NCBI GenBank assembly: GCA_937995745.1
Contig: CALKIU010000006.1
Span: 1-64,000, forward strand
Direction: 5' to 3'
Source of the DNA: an uncultured Bacillaceae bacterium
Lineage (GTDB): Bacteria; Bacillota; Bacilli; Bacillales; Cytobacillaceae
Length of the DNA: 64,000 nt
Position 1 is the stretch's first letter, and each line of letters begins with the position of its first letter. Below are positions 1 to 7,962 of the stretch, one piece after another. Under the pieces are notes generated by a model, which was not told where the DNA came from, ran no database searches, and saw only the letters and a program-made list of their open reading frames with translations. The translations under genes were made by a program, and so were the position numbers.

Positions 1-44
1 CGTACGTACGGTGGTGTGAGAGGACGGGAGTTAATCACTCCCTC

Positions 45-194
45 CTACTCGATTGTTTTTGCGCGCTGATCTTTGTTCCGCTTGTTTCCTTTGCTGTCAT
101 CTCCGCTTTTAATGTCTTCCGCAGCCCCGCCCATGATGTTGCCCATTTCCGGGGAGCCTTGATTGCGGCTGCCTTTGTTGAACTTCTTTGTCAA
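45..194 (-). CDS. small basic hydrophilic protein, unknown function
   Basis: A 49-residue protein read from a TTG codon. The start is chosen because a strong ribosome site (AAAGGAGG) sits 6 bases before it; longer in-frame versions have no such site. The product is rich in Lys, Asn, Gly and Asp (it ends NKDQRAKTIE) and has no cysteine, signal peptide or membrane segment. Size and composition are like minor small acid-soluble spore proteins, and coat genes lie nearby, but I recognise no family motif. It is real by its translation signals; the function is unknown. Confidence 0.55.
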   Translation of the reverse strand: MTKKFNKGSRNQGSPEMGNIMGGAAEDIKSGDDSKGNKRNKDQRAKTIE

Positions 195-730
195 TGTAAT
201 CCTCCTTTTCGACGGTTTGATGAAATATAGTCTTCCCCATCTTGTTTGATTTTTGCCATTGCTCTCCGCAAATATGCGCCGGAAAATACCTTCCCGGCAA
301 AAGGCCTTCTTTTTTTTCAAGATTTTCCTTAAAAACTGTTAGAAAACCGCATATTGAACAGTCTCGCAGTCTCGTTAAGTGCCGAGCCCCCTTTCTTCCG
401 TCAGGCCCAGTGCGGCTTTCGGTCCGGATCATCTGTTTTCTGATAGCGGCTTTTAAGCGCTGATTCCGGTCCGCATTTGGCAGGCTTTACGGAAAGAGAA
501 AATTGGTACCGCTTTCCGGATTGCGCGTCTTCTGGCATGTTCGGCAACCGCCCTTTTTACAAAAAACCGGGGGATAAGCCCGTGCTTGTCCGGCGGGAAT
601 TACATATATTGGGAAACAGATACGCGCCAACATTGCCGGAAACATCCTTCCTAATGGACAAGGCAAAGCCCGACGCATCAAAATGCTCCTCCCCCCTTCC
701 ATTGAAAGAGCCGGCAAAGGAGGTGACAAA
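195..730. other. 536-base stretch without a recognisable gene
   Basis: This region separates the divergent small gene on the minus strand from the coat genes on the plus strand. Open frames of 60-110 codons exist on both strands, but none has a convincing ribosome site or family resemblance. It must hold the promoters of both flanking units. I could not fix a sigma-K type promoter with confidence. Confidence 0.5.
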
Positions 731-1003
731 TTGGGAGAACTTAGGGATAAAATGAGCGACATTTCCAAAACCGTCATGGAACTATATGTGAGGCAAGTGA
801 TGAACAAATATTCCAAAGACAATAACAGACGGATTCAAATGAGGGAACTGTCTGACAAAGAAAAAGAAAGACTGAGAAACCTCTATTTCGAACTGGAGGA
901 GCAAGTGAACGCATTCGTCAATCAAGTTTTAAACAGCGGAGAAGAGGAAGCAGAAGACCGGGCATCCCGGACCAAGGATATGGTCCGGAAAAGAAGAGAA
1001 TAG
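731..1003 (+). CDS. cotW: spore coat protein CotW-like
   Basis: A 90-residue, highly charged, probably helical protein without membrane segments. The TTG start is set by AAAGGAGGTGA, seven bases upstream; an earlier in-frame ATG at 683 has no ribosome site. The core reads ELSDKEKERLRNLYFELEEQ and the C-terminus is Glu- then Arg/Lys-rich. It lies 25 bases upstream of cotX, the same order as cotW-cotX in the B. subtilis cotVWXYZ cluster. There the products belong to the insoluble outer coat/crust. The name rests on position plus general sequence character, so it is moderately secure. Confidence 0.6.
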   Translation: MGELRDKMSDISKTVMELYVRQVMNKYSKDNNRRIQMRELSDKEKERLRNLYFELEEQVNAFVNQVLNSGEEEAEDRASRTKDMVRKRRE

Positions 1004-1028
1004 CAATAAAGTGAAAGGGGAGAAGTAC

Positions 1029-1505
1029 GTGTTAAGCGGAAGAGCGGCCTGCGGCGCGTCCGGGGCAAGGCGCAGTGAAGCCAGATGGAATGCCCTTGAC
1101 CCCGACAGCAGATTTCCGTTGTCAGAACATGATTCGGCGATCCTTCAAGAGGCGGACGAGTTGTCCAATATTGAGCAACGTTCACGGGAAATGATCATCA
1201 TAAAGGACAGCCTTGATATCAAGGTGAGATCCACCGAAACCCAAGTGGCTGCTTCTTTGCAGGCAGCATTGCAATTGGCCATCGCGTTAGTAGTCAATAT
1301 TTCCATTGCCGATGATGAATTGGCCGAGCAGATCACCCAAGATTTGCTTCAACTGTCAAGAATCCAGCAAGTGAACAAGCAAAGTGTCATCATTAAAAAC
1401 TGCCGGAAAGTCGATGTATCGATGACTGATACCGATGTTGCCGTTTCCGTTCAATTGATGTTGCAGCTTCTTTTGGCATTGCTCATTCTTTTCGAAGTTT
1501 TCTAA
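1029..1505 (+). CDS. cotX: spore coat protein CotX
   Basis: A 158-residue protein with the two-part CotX architecture. Two similar modules each contain a charged strand (IIIKDSLDIKVRSTETQVA near residues 60-80; VIIKNCRKVDVSMTDTDVA near 118-136) followed by a hydrophobic helix of the type SLQAALQLAIALVV. The short N-terminal segment has WNALDPDSRFPL, matching the WxALDPD motif of the family. GTG at 1029 is preferred over 1011 because AAAGGGGAG lies 6-7 bases before it. The protein belongs to the outer coat/crust layer. Cotranscription with the cotW-like gene is likely, and a terminator follows. Confidence 0.88.
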   Translation: MLSGRAACGASGARRSEARWNALDPDSRFPLSEHDSAILQEADELSNIEQRSREMIIIKDSLDIKVRSTETQVAASLQAALQLAIALVVNISIADDELAEQITQDLLQLSRIQQVNKQSVIIKNCRKVDVSMTDTDVAVSVQLMLQLLLALLILFEVF

Positions 1506-1553
1506 TCACATTGATTTTTCCCAACCCAGCCTCCTGTTTATATATATGCCGGT

Positions 1554-1588
1554 GCAGCATAGGGTGCCCGCCCCGCTGCTTTTTTTTT
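1554..1588 (+). terminator. rho-independent terminator after cotX
   Basis: GCAGC pairs with GCTGC, with an inner GGG/CCC extension, and is followed directly by nine T residues. It lies about 50 bases after the cotX stop and closes the cotWX unit. Confidence 0.8.
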
Positions 1589-2112
1589 GCTTAATATCGT
1601 TCCCCCGGGGGTCTGGGCAAAAATGCCGGATCACAATCAAATGTTCAGGAACGCCAACTTGCGGCTGTAACCGACATGCGGCGAATCTCCAGGGATTGCC
1701 GCCCGAAACCAATCGGCAGCCCTTTTCCTGTTATTCGCCGAAAGACCCGGATTAGCGGAAGCAATCGTGCTACGTTGGGAAATAATGAACTGAAATCGCT
1801 GGCAACAGTCGGCAATAAACATAATTACTGTAAAACCAGTATAAAAAAAGAATTGCCTTTTCTTTTATTCTTTCGTTTTGGCTTCTTAAAAAAGACTCGG
1901 GCTATGGAGGGAGAAAAGACGGATTTAAACATCTGTATAGGGATAAAGATTCGGTCCATCATCCGAATTTTAAGAAATTGAACTCAAACATTTATAATTA
2001 ACCGTTTTAAATATTTAAATATTGTTAACCTTACTAGACCCAAATAAGTAAAACACTATTGAAAAGATAAAAAATGAGAAAAAAGATGGAAAAAAACGAG
2101 CGAAAAAGTCGG

Positions 2113-2150
2113 TTTTTGTCTATTCATGGGAAATATTAGATGTCTATTGG
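2113..2150 (+). promoter_or_regulatory. distal TTTGTCTATTC element, possible operator half-site
   Basis: TTTTTGTCTATTC at 2113-2125 repeats, in the same orientation, the left arm of the perfect inverted repeat found 239 bases downstream. A shorter version, TGTCTATTGG, follows at 2141-2150. Two or three copies of the same unusual 8-12-mer in one promoter region suggest protein binding, but the binding factor is unknown. Confidence 0.45.
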
Positions 2151-2353
2151 TTTAAGACCTTAGGTACAGAAATAAGAAAAAAGTGAAATTATAGTAAAGT
2201 TTGTGTAAACAAAAAGTAAAGAATATGTGAAAATGATTTCCCGTTAAGGCTTTTTTCATGAAAAATACAAGAATTTTTGTCATTTTTAGAAAATCTTCAA
2301 AAAACGGACGATTTGTCGTCACAGAAGTGGTATTTTTTAATAGTGACGGGTGT

Positions 2354-2385
2354 TTTGTCTATTCACCCAATTCTGAATAGACAAA
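2354..2385. promoter_or_regulatory. perfect 11-bp inverted repeat upstream of hydrogenase genes
   Basis: TTTGTCTATTC (2354-2364) and GAATAGACAAA (2375-2385) are exact reverse complements separated by 10 bases. The centre is about 87 bases before the small-subunit start. There is no T-run, so it does not look like a terminator. A dimeric regulator site, or a leader hairpin, is the simplest reading. Confidence 0.6.
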
Positions 2386-2456
2386 TAACTCTTCCCGTTT
2401 GGAATGGCAAATGCCCGTTCCAGTTGAGTGTAATCAGGGTTAGGGGGGATTATGAA

Positions 2457-3545
2457 ATGCTGCAAACAAAGAAACGGAACACCATTTATGATGAGGTCCT
2501 TGCAAGAGGATTCACCCGCCGCGATTTTCTGAAAATGTGCACCGCTCTTGCAGCAACAATGGGCCTCACCTTCAAGGAGTCGGAAAAAGTGGTTCAAGCA
2601 ATGGAAACGGCCAAACGGGTACCTGTGCTTTGGCTTCAATTCCAAGCTTGCACCGGGTGCACAGAATCATTCATCCGCGCGTCACATCCGAAGGTTGAAA
2701 GCGTTTTATTGGACATGATTTCCCTGGAGTTCAGTGACGTGCTTTCCGCGGCGTCCGGCGAAGCCCTTGAAGAGGCTATGCAAAATGTCATCAGAGAATA
2801 CGCCGGTGAATATGTGCTCGTCTGCGAAGGAGCCGTTCCGGATGATACTTACTGTCAGCTGGGCGGAAAGGGAGCGCAAGAAGTTCTGAAAGAAGCGGCC
2901 AAAGATGCCAAGTTTATCATCACTTTCGGAAGCTGCGCTTCTTGGGGAGGCATTCAGGCTGCCAAACCGAATCCGACAAACGCACGACCGATCAAGGATA
3001 TCGTCAAGAACAAGCAAATTGTTCGTGTGCCCGGATGTCCGCCGATCGCCGAAGTGATGACCGGAGTGATCGCACACGTCATTACATTCGGTAAGCTGCC
3101 GGAGCTTGACCAGCACGGAAGACCGAAAGCGTTCTACCGTCACCGGATCCATGACAAATGCAACCGCCGTGCATATTTCGACGCCGGACTATTTGCCGAA
3201 AGCTTCGATGACATCGGGGCAAAACAAGGATACTGCCTCTACAAGCTGGGCTGTAAAGGACCCACAACTTATGCGTCTTGTGCAGAAATGCGTTGGAACG
3301 GGGGAACTAGCTATCCGATCCAGTCCGGAAATCCATGTATCGGTTGTACGGAGAAAGACTTCTGGGATAACGGCCCGTTCTTTGAGAGAAGGGCGAAAAT
3401 TCCGGGAACGCAAACAACGATTAATCCTGACAAAGTTGGCTTTGCCTTGACAGGAGTTGCGCTTGCCGGGGTGGCAGCCCACGCAGCAGCCACTGCTGTG
3501 AAAAAGAAAATAGATGAAAAATCATCGGAAGAACGGAGTGAATAA
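2457..3545 (+). CDS. hyaA: uptake [NiFe] hydrogenase small subunit
   Basis: A 362-residue electron-transfer subunit carrying three iron-sulfur clusters. The N-terminus has a twin-arginine signal (TRRDFLKMCTALAATMGL), so the folded dimer should be exported. The proximal cluster starts at QACTGCTES, followed by CQLGG and PGCPP. His and Cys residues in the middle and C-terminal parts (HDKCNRR, KLGCKGP, NPCIGCTEKDFW) fit the distal and medial clusters. A hydrophobic helix near the C-terminus (VGFALTGVALAGVAAHAA) should anchor it to the membrane. CTGC lacks the extra Cys of oxygen-tolerant enzymes (CTCC). The ATG at 2457 follows GGGGGGAT. It is the first gene of the operon. Confidence 0.93.
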   Translation: MLQTKKRNTIYDEVLARGFTRRDFLKMCTALAATMGLTFKESEKVVQAMETAKRVPVLWLQFQACTGCTESFIRASHPKVESVLLDMISLEFSDVLSAASGEALEEAMQNVIREYAGEYVLVCEGAVPDDTYCQLGGKGAQEVLKEAAKDAKFIITFGSCASWGGIQAAKPNPTNARPIKDIVKNKQIVRVPGCPPIAEVMTGVIAHVITFGKLPELDQHGRPKAFYRHRIHDKCNRRAYFDAGLFAESFDDIGAKQGYCLYKLGCKGPTTYASCAEMRWNGGTSYPIQSGNPCIGCTEKDFWDNGPFFERRAKIPGTQTTINPDKVGFALTGVALAGVAAHAAATAVKKKIDEKSSEERSE

Positions 3546-5266
3546 TGATGGCAAATCGCATTGTAGTTGACCCGATAGCACGGATTGAAGGACATTTGCG
3601 TGTGGAAGCGGAGGTTAAAGACGGAAAAATTGCAGAAGCATACAGTTCGGGCACTTCGGTACGTGGAATCGAACTGATTTTGGAAGGCCGCGACCCCCGT
3701 GACGTTTGGGCCTTTACACAGCGTATTTGCGGCGTATGTACAACTACTCATGCGCTTTGCTCTGTTCGGGCAGTGGAACATGCTCTTGATATCAAGATTC
3801 CGAAAAACGCCAACTTAATCCGCAATATTATGAACGAAGCGCAATTTTTACATGACCATACGGTTCATTTTTACCATCTCCATGCCCTTGACTGGGTGGA
3901 TGTCGTCTCTGCGCTGGATGCAGACCCGAATGAAACGAGCAGGATTGCCCAGTCGATTTCCGATTGGCCGAATTCATCACCGGGCTATTTCAAAGATGTG
4001 CAAAATAAAGTGAAAAAAGTTGTTGAAAGCGGCCAATTAGGTATTTTTGCCAACGGCTACTGGGGACACCCGTTGTATAAATTGCCTCCGGAGGTAAACT
4101 TGCTGGCCGTTGCCCACTATTTGGAAGCTCTTGACTGGCAGAAGGAATTTGTCAAAATTCATACGATTCTCGGCGGAAAGAACCCGCATCCGCACTATGT
4201 CGTAGGCGGTATGGCAACACCGATCGATATTAACAGCGACAATGCCATCCATGCGGAGCGGCTCATGCACATTTCCAAAATCATCGACCAGGCAAGAGAG
4301 TTTGTAAACAAAGTTTACATTCCTGACTTGCTTGCCATCGGTTCTTACTACAAAGACTGGCTGCACGGCGACAGTCAGAAGAACTACATTGTGTACGGAG
4401 ACTTCCCGACCGGGGATATCCGCGATGTTGAGACATACAGGGCTCCGCGGGGCATCATCCTTGACGGTGATTTATCGAAAGTTTATGATTTCGACCTCGC
4501 CGACAAGAACCAAATTCAGGAATTCATTGATCGCTCTTATTATGTTTATAACGACGGAAAAGACAGCGGCGGCAGACACCCGTCCGAAGGAGAAACCAAT
4601 CTTAAATATTCAGGTCCGAATCTTCCTTACGATTATCTGGATGTGGACAAAAAATACAGCTGGGTTAAAGCGCCGCGCTGGAAGAACAAGCCGATGGAAA
4701 CCGGTCCTCTGGCCCGCGTTCTTGTCGGATACGCTTCCGGACGCGAAGACTATGTTGAAACCGTTAATGAAGCATTGCAAACATTGGATGTTCCGGTGGA
4801 AGCCCTCCATTCCGCCATTGGCCGCATGATTGCCCGCGGATTGGAAACGAAGATTGTTGCCGAATGGCTGCGTAACGATATGGACGAATTGCTCAACAAC
4901 ATTAAGAACGGCGACCAGACAACATTTGACCGCTCCAAATGGGATCCGAAAACATGGCCGAAGAATACATCCGGAATTGGGTGGATGGAAGCGCCGCGGG
5001 GTTCACTGGGTCACTGGACGCACATTGTCGACGGTAAGATTCATAACTATCAAGCGGTCGTACCGACGACCTGGAACGCATCTCCGGCCGACAATAACGG
5101 AAATATCGGTCCGCTCGAAGCATCCATAAAAGGCACTCCGATTGCGGATCCGAAGAGACCGCTGGAGATTTTGAGAATTGTCCACTCCTATGACCCGTGC
5201 TTATCCTGCGCCGTCCATTTGACAGATTTGGAGAACAAAGAGACAACGAAAATCATGCTAGGTTAG
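3545..5266 (+). CDS. hyaB: uptake [NiFe] hydrogenase large subunit
   Basis: A 573-residue catalytic subunit that oxidises H2 at the NiFe(CN)2CO site. The N-terminal active-site motif is RICGVCTTTH (near residue 60) and the C-terminal one is DPCLSCAVH, giving the four nickel-binding cysteines. A 15-residue tail (LTDLENKETTKIMLG) follows the final His. It is the peptide normally clipped by the maturation protease, whose gene is two genes downstream. The ATG overlaps the small-subunit stop by one base, and a second ATG follows at once, so the start is uncertain by one codon. The signal peptide is on the partner subunit. Confidence 0.95.
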   Translation: MMANRIVVDPIARIEGHLRVEAEVKDGKIAEAYSSGTSVRGIELILEGRDPRDVWAFTQRICGVCTTTHALCSVRAVEHALDIKIPKNANLIRNIMNEAQFLHDHTVHFYHLHALDWVDVVSALDADPNETSRIAQSISDWPNSSPGYFKDVQNKVKKVVESGQLGIFANGYWGHPLYKLPPEVNLLAVAHYLEALDWQKEFVKIHTILGGKNPHPHYVVGGMATPIDINSDNAIHAERLMHISKIIDQAREFVNKVYIPDLLAIGSYYKDWLHGDSQKNYIVYGDFPTGDIRDVETYRAPRGIILDGDLSKVYDFDLADKNQIQEFIDRSYYVYNDGKDSGGRHPSEGETNLKYSGPNLPYDYLDVDKKYSWVKAPRWKNKPMETGPLARVLVGYASGREDYVETVNEALQTLDVPVEALHSAIGRMIARGLETKIVAEWLRNDMDELLNNIKNGDQTTFDRSKWDPKTWPKNTSGIGWMEAPRGSLGHWTHIVDGKIHNYQAVVPTTWNASPADNNGNIGPLEASIKGTPIADPKRPLEILRIVHSYDPCLSCAVHLTDLENKETTKIMLG

Positions 5267-5278
5267 GAGGCGGTATGA

Positions 5279-6007
5279 ATGACTCATCCTAACACCGGGC
5301 TCGAAACCCAAGCATCCGGAATCGATCTTCGGAAAGAACCCGTAAAAAAGGTGTATGTCTGGGAGCTGCCCGTTCGTGTCTTTCACTGGGTGAACGTCCT
5401 TTGTATTCTGGCATTGTTCCTGACGGGAATCTATATCGGCAATCCGTTTATAGGCTCGTCCGTCCCTGAGGAAGCCTATTATTCGAATGTGATGGGATGG
5501 TCCAGATACATCCACTTCTTTGCGGCCTTCGTGTTTACGGCCAACATCATTTTAAGGGTGTATTGGTTCTTTAAAGGCAACAAATACGCCAAAACAAATC
5601 CGTTCAAAAAAGCGTATTGGCAGGACGTTTGGGAAACGACCAAATTTTACTTGTTCTTGAAGAACAAGAAAAAGCATACGGTCGGTCATAACTCGCTGGC
5701 CCAGCTGTTCTATCTCATTTTTATCGGCGTGGGTTCGCTGATTATGATTTTGACCGGAATCTATTTATACTTCGAACCTCAGTTTGAGTCCATTGCAGTG
5801 GCCAAACTGGGAGCCCTTTTCGGCGGCGACAGCTTTTCAGTCCGTTCGTTCCACCACATTGTGGCCTGGTTCTTCATCATCTTCATGGTGGTTCATGTGT
5901 ACATGGCCATCCGTGAAGACTGGTTGAAAAGAAACGGAACGATTTCTTCCATCTTCACCGGCTACAAAGTAGATAAAGAAAACAACGAAGAAGAACAAAA
6001 AAGGTGA
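5279..6007 (+). CDS. hyaC: hydrogenase cytochrome b subunit
   Basis: A 242-residue membrane protein that should pass electrons from the hydrogenase small subunit to quinone. Four hydrophobic helices are visible (roughly residues 35-55, 80-101, 140-162 and 187-208). Histidines in or at the ends of helices (VFHWVN, YIHFFAAF, RSFHHIVAW, MVVHVYM) are suited to bind two hemes b, as in HyaC/HupC. The ATG at 5279 follows AGGAGG by eight bases; the ATG at 5275 leads at once to a stop. The large-subunit stop lies inside the ribosome site, implying coupled translation. Confidence 0.9.
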   Translation: MTHPNTGLETQASGIDLRKEPVKKVYVWELPVRVFHWVNVLCILALFLTGIYIGNPFIGSSVPEEAYYSNVMGWSRYIHFFAAFVFTANIILRVYWFFKGNKYAKTNPFKKAYWQDVWETTKFYLFLKNKKKHTVGHNSLAQLFYLIFIGVGSLIMILTGIYLYFEPQFESIAVAKLGALFGGDSFSVRSFHHIVAWFFIIFMVVHVYMAIREDWLKRNGTISSIFTGYKVDKENNEEEQKR

Positions 6008-6012
6008 CAAAC

Positions 6013-6513
6013 GTGACTGAAACAATGTCGGCCAAGAAAAGAATCAAAATCATCGGGATCGGCAACACCCTCTATACTGATGAGGGTGTTGGCGTCCATA
6101 TTATTCCTTATCTTGAGGAAGCATTGAAAGATTATGACGATGTGGAAATCATCGACGGTGCCACAGATGCCATGCGGCTCTTGGAACCGGTGGAAGAAGC
6201 GGACTATCTTATTGTCGTAGATGCGGTAAATGCCGGAAAACCCGGCGGGGAACTGATCATCTTACGACAGGAGGAAATACCCAAATATTACGGCGTAAAA
6301 ATGTCGGTTCACCAAATCGGCTTTCAAGAGGTTCTGTTTGCAGCCCATTTGCGTGAAAAACTGCCCGAGGAAATGGTCTTGTTCGGCATTCAGCCGTACA
6401 GTTTGGATTTGAACGTCGGCTTATCCGATGTCGTCCGGAAGAAAATCCCTGAAGTAGTTTCTTTGGTCGTGGAACAAGTTCAACAATGGAGTGGCCTCCA
6501 TGAATCGCGCTGA
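6013..6513 (+). CDS. hyaD: hydrogenase maturation endopeptidase
   Basis: A 166-residue HyaD/HupD/HycI-family protease that removes the C-terminal peptide of the large subunit once nickel is inserted. The N-terminal signature GIGNTLYTDEGVGVH contains the family Glu, IVVDAV supplies the Asp, and SVHQIGFQEVL the His of the nickel-probing triad. GTG at 6013 is chosen because AAGGTG stands six bases before it. A GTG at 6004 overlaps that ribosome site. The start lies five bases after the cytochrome b stop. Confidence 0.9.
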   Translation: MTETMSAKKRIKIIGIGNTLYTDEGVGVHIIPYLEEALKDYDDVEIIDGATDAMRLLEPVEEADYLIVVDAVNAGKPGGELIILRQEEIPKYYGVKMSVHQIGFQEVLFAAHLREKLPEEMVLFGIQPYSLDLNVGLSDVVRKKIPEVVSLVVEQVQQWSGLHESR

Positions 6514-6928
6514 ATTTTTCCGGGAAATGGGGAAGGGACTGTTAAAGACGATTAAAGAAATTTCTTCCCCATTCCTTGAAGAAGAATTGGAAAAGATGGA
6601 CGCATTGGCGGACAAAATGGCAGGAGTGACGTGGCACATTGCCGGAAACAAAGAATTGTTTGCCGCCGGTGAAGTCCATGACTTGTTTCTCGGCGGTCAA
6701 TCGGTCATTCTTTTCAGACGGGAAAAAGAGTTTGCCGCATACAGGAAACTCTGTCTTTCCTGCCGAATGATGCCGCAATGGATTCCGTACGAAAAAAAGT
6801 TGAAATGTCTTTCCTGTGAGAAGGAGTTTTTCCTGGAGAGCAGGGGCGGTGACTTAAAATTGCGGCGCTGTCCGGTAAAAATTGAGGGAGACAACGTCCT
6901 GGTCGGGGTTTTTAAGGAAAATTCTTGA
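6500..6928 (+). CDS. Rieske-like small protein with four cysteines, hydrogenase-associated
   Basis: A 142-residue soluble protein I cannot name. The N-terminal 40 residues are helical and charged. The rest resembles a Rieske ferredoxin fold: VILFRREKEFAAYRKLC, then a second metal loop LKCLSCEKEFF, then RRCPVKIEGDNVLVGV, which matches the usual closing strand (PVkvEGdxVxV). The canonical CxH and CxxH ligand pairs are replaced by CLSC and CLSC, so a rubredoxin-like iron or a zinc site is expected rather than a normal Rieske cluster. It overlaps the protease gene and precedes hypA, so a role in hydrogenase electron transfer or maturation is inferred. Confidence 0.65.
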   Translation: MNRAEFFREMGKGLLKTIKEISSPFLEEELEKMDALADKMAGVTWHIAGNKELFAAGEVHDLFLGGQSVILFRREKEFAAYRKLCLSCRMMPQWIPYEKKLKCLSCEKEFFLESRGGDLKLRRCPVKIEGDNVLVGVFKENS

Positions 6929-6944
6929 GGCAAGGAAGATAGCG

Positions 6945-7295
6945 ATGCATGAAATGGCATTAATGGGGGATATTCTCCGGCTAGTTGAAGAAGACGCCCG
7001 CAGCCGCAATTTGCGGCAAATTAAACAAATTGAATTGATTGTCGGTGATTTAAGCAATGCGATGCCTGATGCCCTCGAAATGGCTTTTGATGTTTTTAAG
7101 GCAAGGGGATTGGGCATGTTGTCCGAAAACGCCCGCCTTGTCATTCACCGAGAGGAGGCGCGGGCAAAGTGTGTGGTGTGCGGATGCGAGTATACGCCCG
7201 GACATCGGTTGAGCATCTGTCCCGATTGTTCCATGCCGGGCGGAAAAATCATTGCCGGGGAAACATTTAAAGTTCAGTCATATGAAGGGAGTTAA
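6945..7295 (+). CDS. hypA: hydrogenase nickel-insertion protein HypA
   Basis: A 116-residue metallochaperone that delivers nickel to the hydrogenase large subunit with HypB. It starts MHEMALMGDI; the second-residue His is the nickel ligand of the family, which fixes the start at 6945 (AAGGAAG upstream). The C-terminal zinc domain has CVVCGCEYTPG and CPDCSMPGG. Full family length. Confidence 0.93.
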   Translation: MHEMALMGDILRLVEEDARSRNLRQIKQIELIVGDLSNAMPDALEMAFDVFKARGLGMLSENARLVIHREEARAKCVVCGCEYTPGHRLSICPDCSMPGGKIIAGETFKVQSYEGS

Positions 7296-7300
7296 AAGAT

Positions 7301-7960
7301 ATGAAAATCAACCTGGATGCGGAAGTTCTGTCTGACAACAATGCAGCCGCTGAATTTAACAGAAATCTGTTCAAAGAAAATAAAACGCTTGTCATTAATT
7401 TGATGAGTTCCCCGGGGGCGGGGAAAACAACTTTGCTTGAGAAGACGATTGCCGCTTTAGGGAAAGATTACACGATTGGCGTTATAGAAGGAGACTTGGC
7501 GACTGAGAAAGATGCCGAGCGCATTCGCGCCTTGGGGGCAAAAGCAGTGCAAATCAATACACATGGCGGCTGCCATTTGGACGCCCGGATGATCGCCAAA
7601 GTCCTTCCTGAATTAGATCTCGGGGAAATCGATATTCTTTTTATAGAAAATGTCGGAAATCTTGTCTGCCCTTCCGGGTATGATTTGGGGCAGAATCATA
7701 AAGTGGCGATTCTCAGTGTTCCTGAAGGTAATGATAAAATCCCGAAATATCCGGTTATGTTCCGTCGCACCGAACTTGTCGTTTTGAACAAAATCGACCT
7801 CTTGCCGTATGTGGAATTTGATTTGGAAATGGCTGCCGAGGATTTAAAAGGGATTAACCCGGAATCAAGACTGATTCCTTTGTCAGCAAGAACGGGAGAA
7901 GGAATGGACGAATGGCTGAAATGGGTCAAGGATGCCTATCAAAATCTTCAGGAGCAGTGA
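7301..7960 (+). CDS. hypB: hydrogenase nickel-incorporation GTPase HypB
   Basis: A 219-residue SIMIBI-class GTPase that powers nickel transfer from HypA. Visible motifs are the P-loop SSPGAGKTTLLEK (near residue 40), the metal/switch segment NTHGGCHLDARM, FIENVGNLVCPS and the guanine-specificity NKIDLLPY. The His-rich nickel-storage N-terminus of some proteobacterial HypB proteins is absent. It starts five bases after hypA and ends one or two bases before hypF, so translation is probably coupled. Confidence 0.93.
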   Translation: MKINLDAEVLSDNNAAAEFNRNLFKENKTLVINLMSSPGAGKTTLLEKTIAALGKDYTIGVIEGDLATEKDAERIRALGAKAVQINTHGGCHLDARMIAKVLPELDLGEIDILFIENVGNLVCPSGYDLGQNHKVAILSVPEGNDKIPKYPVMFRRTELVVLNKIDLLPYVEFDLEMAAEDLKGINPESRLIPLSARTGEGMDEWLKWVKDAYQNLQEQ

Positions 7961-7962
7961 GC

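Larger units (their letters stand above)
1589..2456. other. long AT-rich leader and promoter region of the hydrogenase operon
   Basis: About 870 bases separate the cotX terminator from the hydrogenase small subunit. No open frame here has a ribosome site and family resemblance. From about 1980 the sequence is strongly AT-rich and contains the palindromic run AATATTTAAATATT, a TTTTTGTCTATTC element near 2113 and a perfect inverted repeat at 2354-2385. The length and repeats point to a regulated promoter with distal sites. No clear Rex or FNR box was found by eye. Confidence 0.6.

Noticed and set aside
2277..2456. 60-codon N-terminal extension of the hydrogenase small subunit
   Set aside because: No ribosome site at 2277; the extension crosses the inverted repeat and would bury the twin-arginine signal, while ATG 2457 has a good site.
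2640..2700. Six-cysteine proximal cluster of oxygen-tolerant hydrogenases
   Set aside because: The motif reads CTGC, lacking the additional Cys seen as CTCC.
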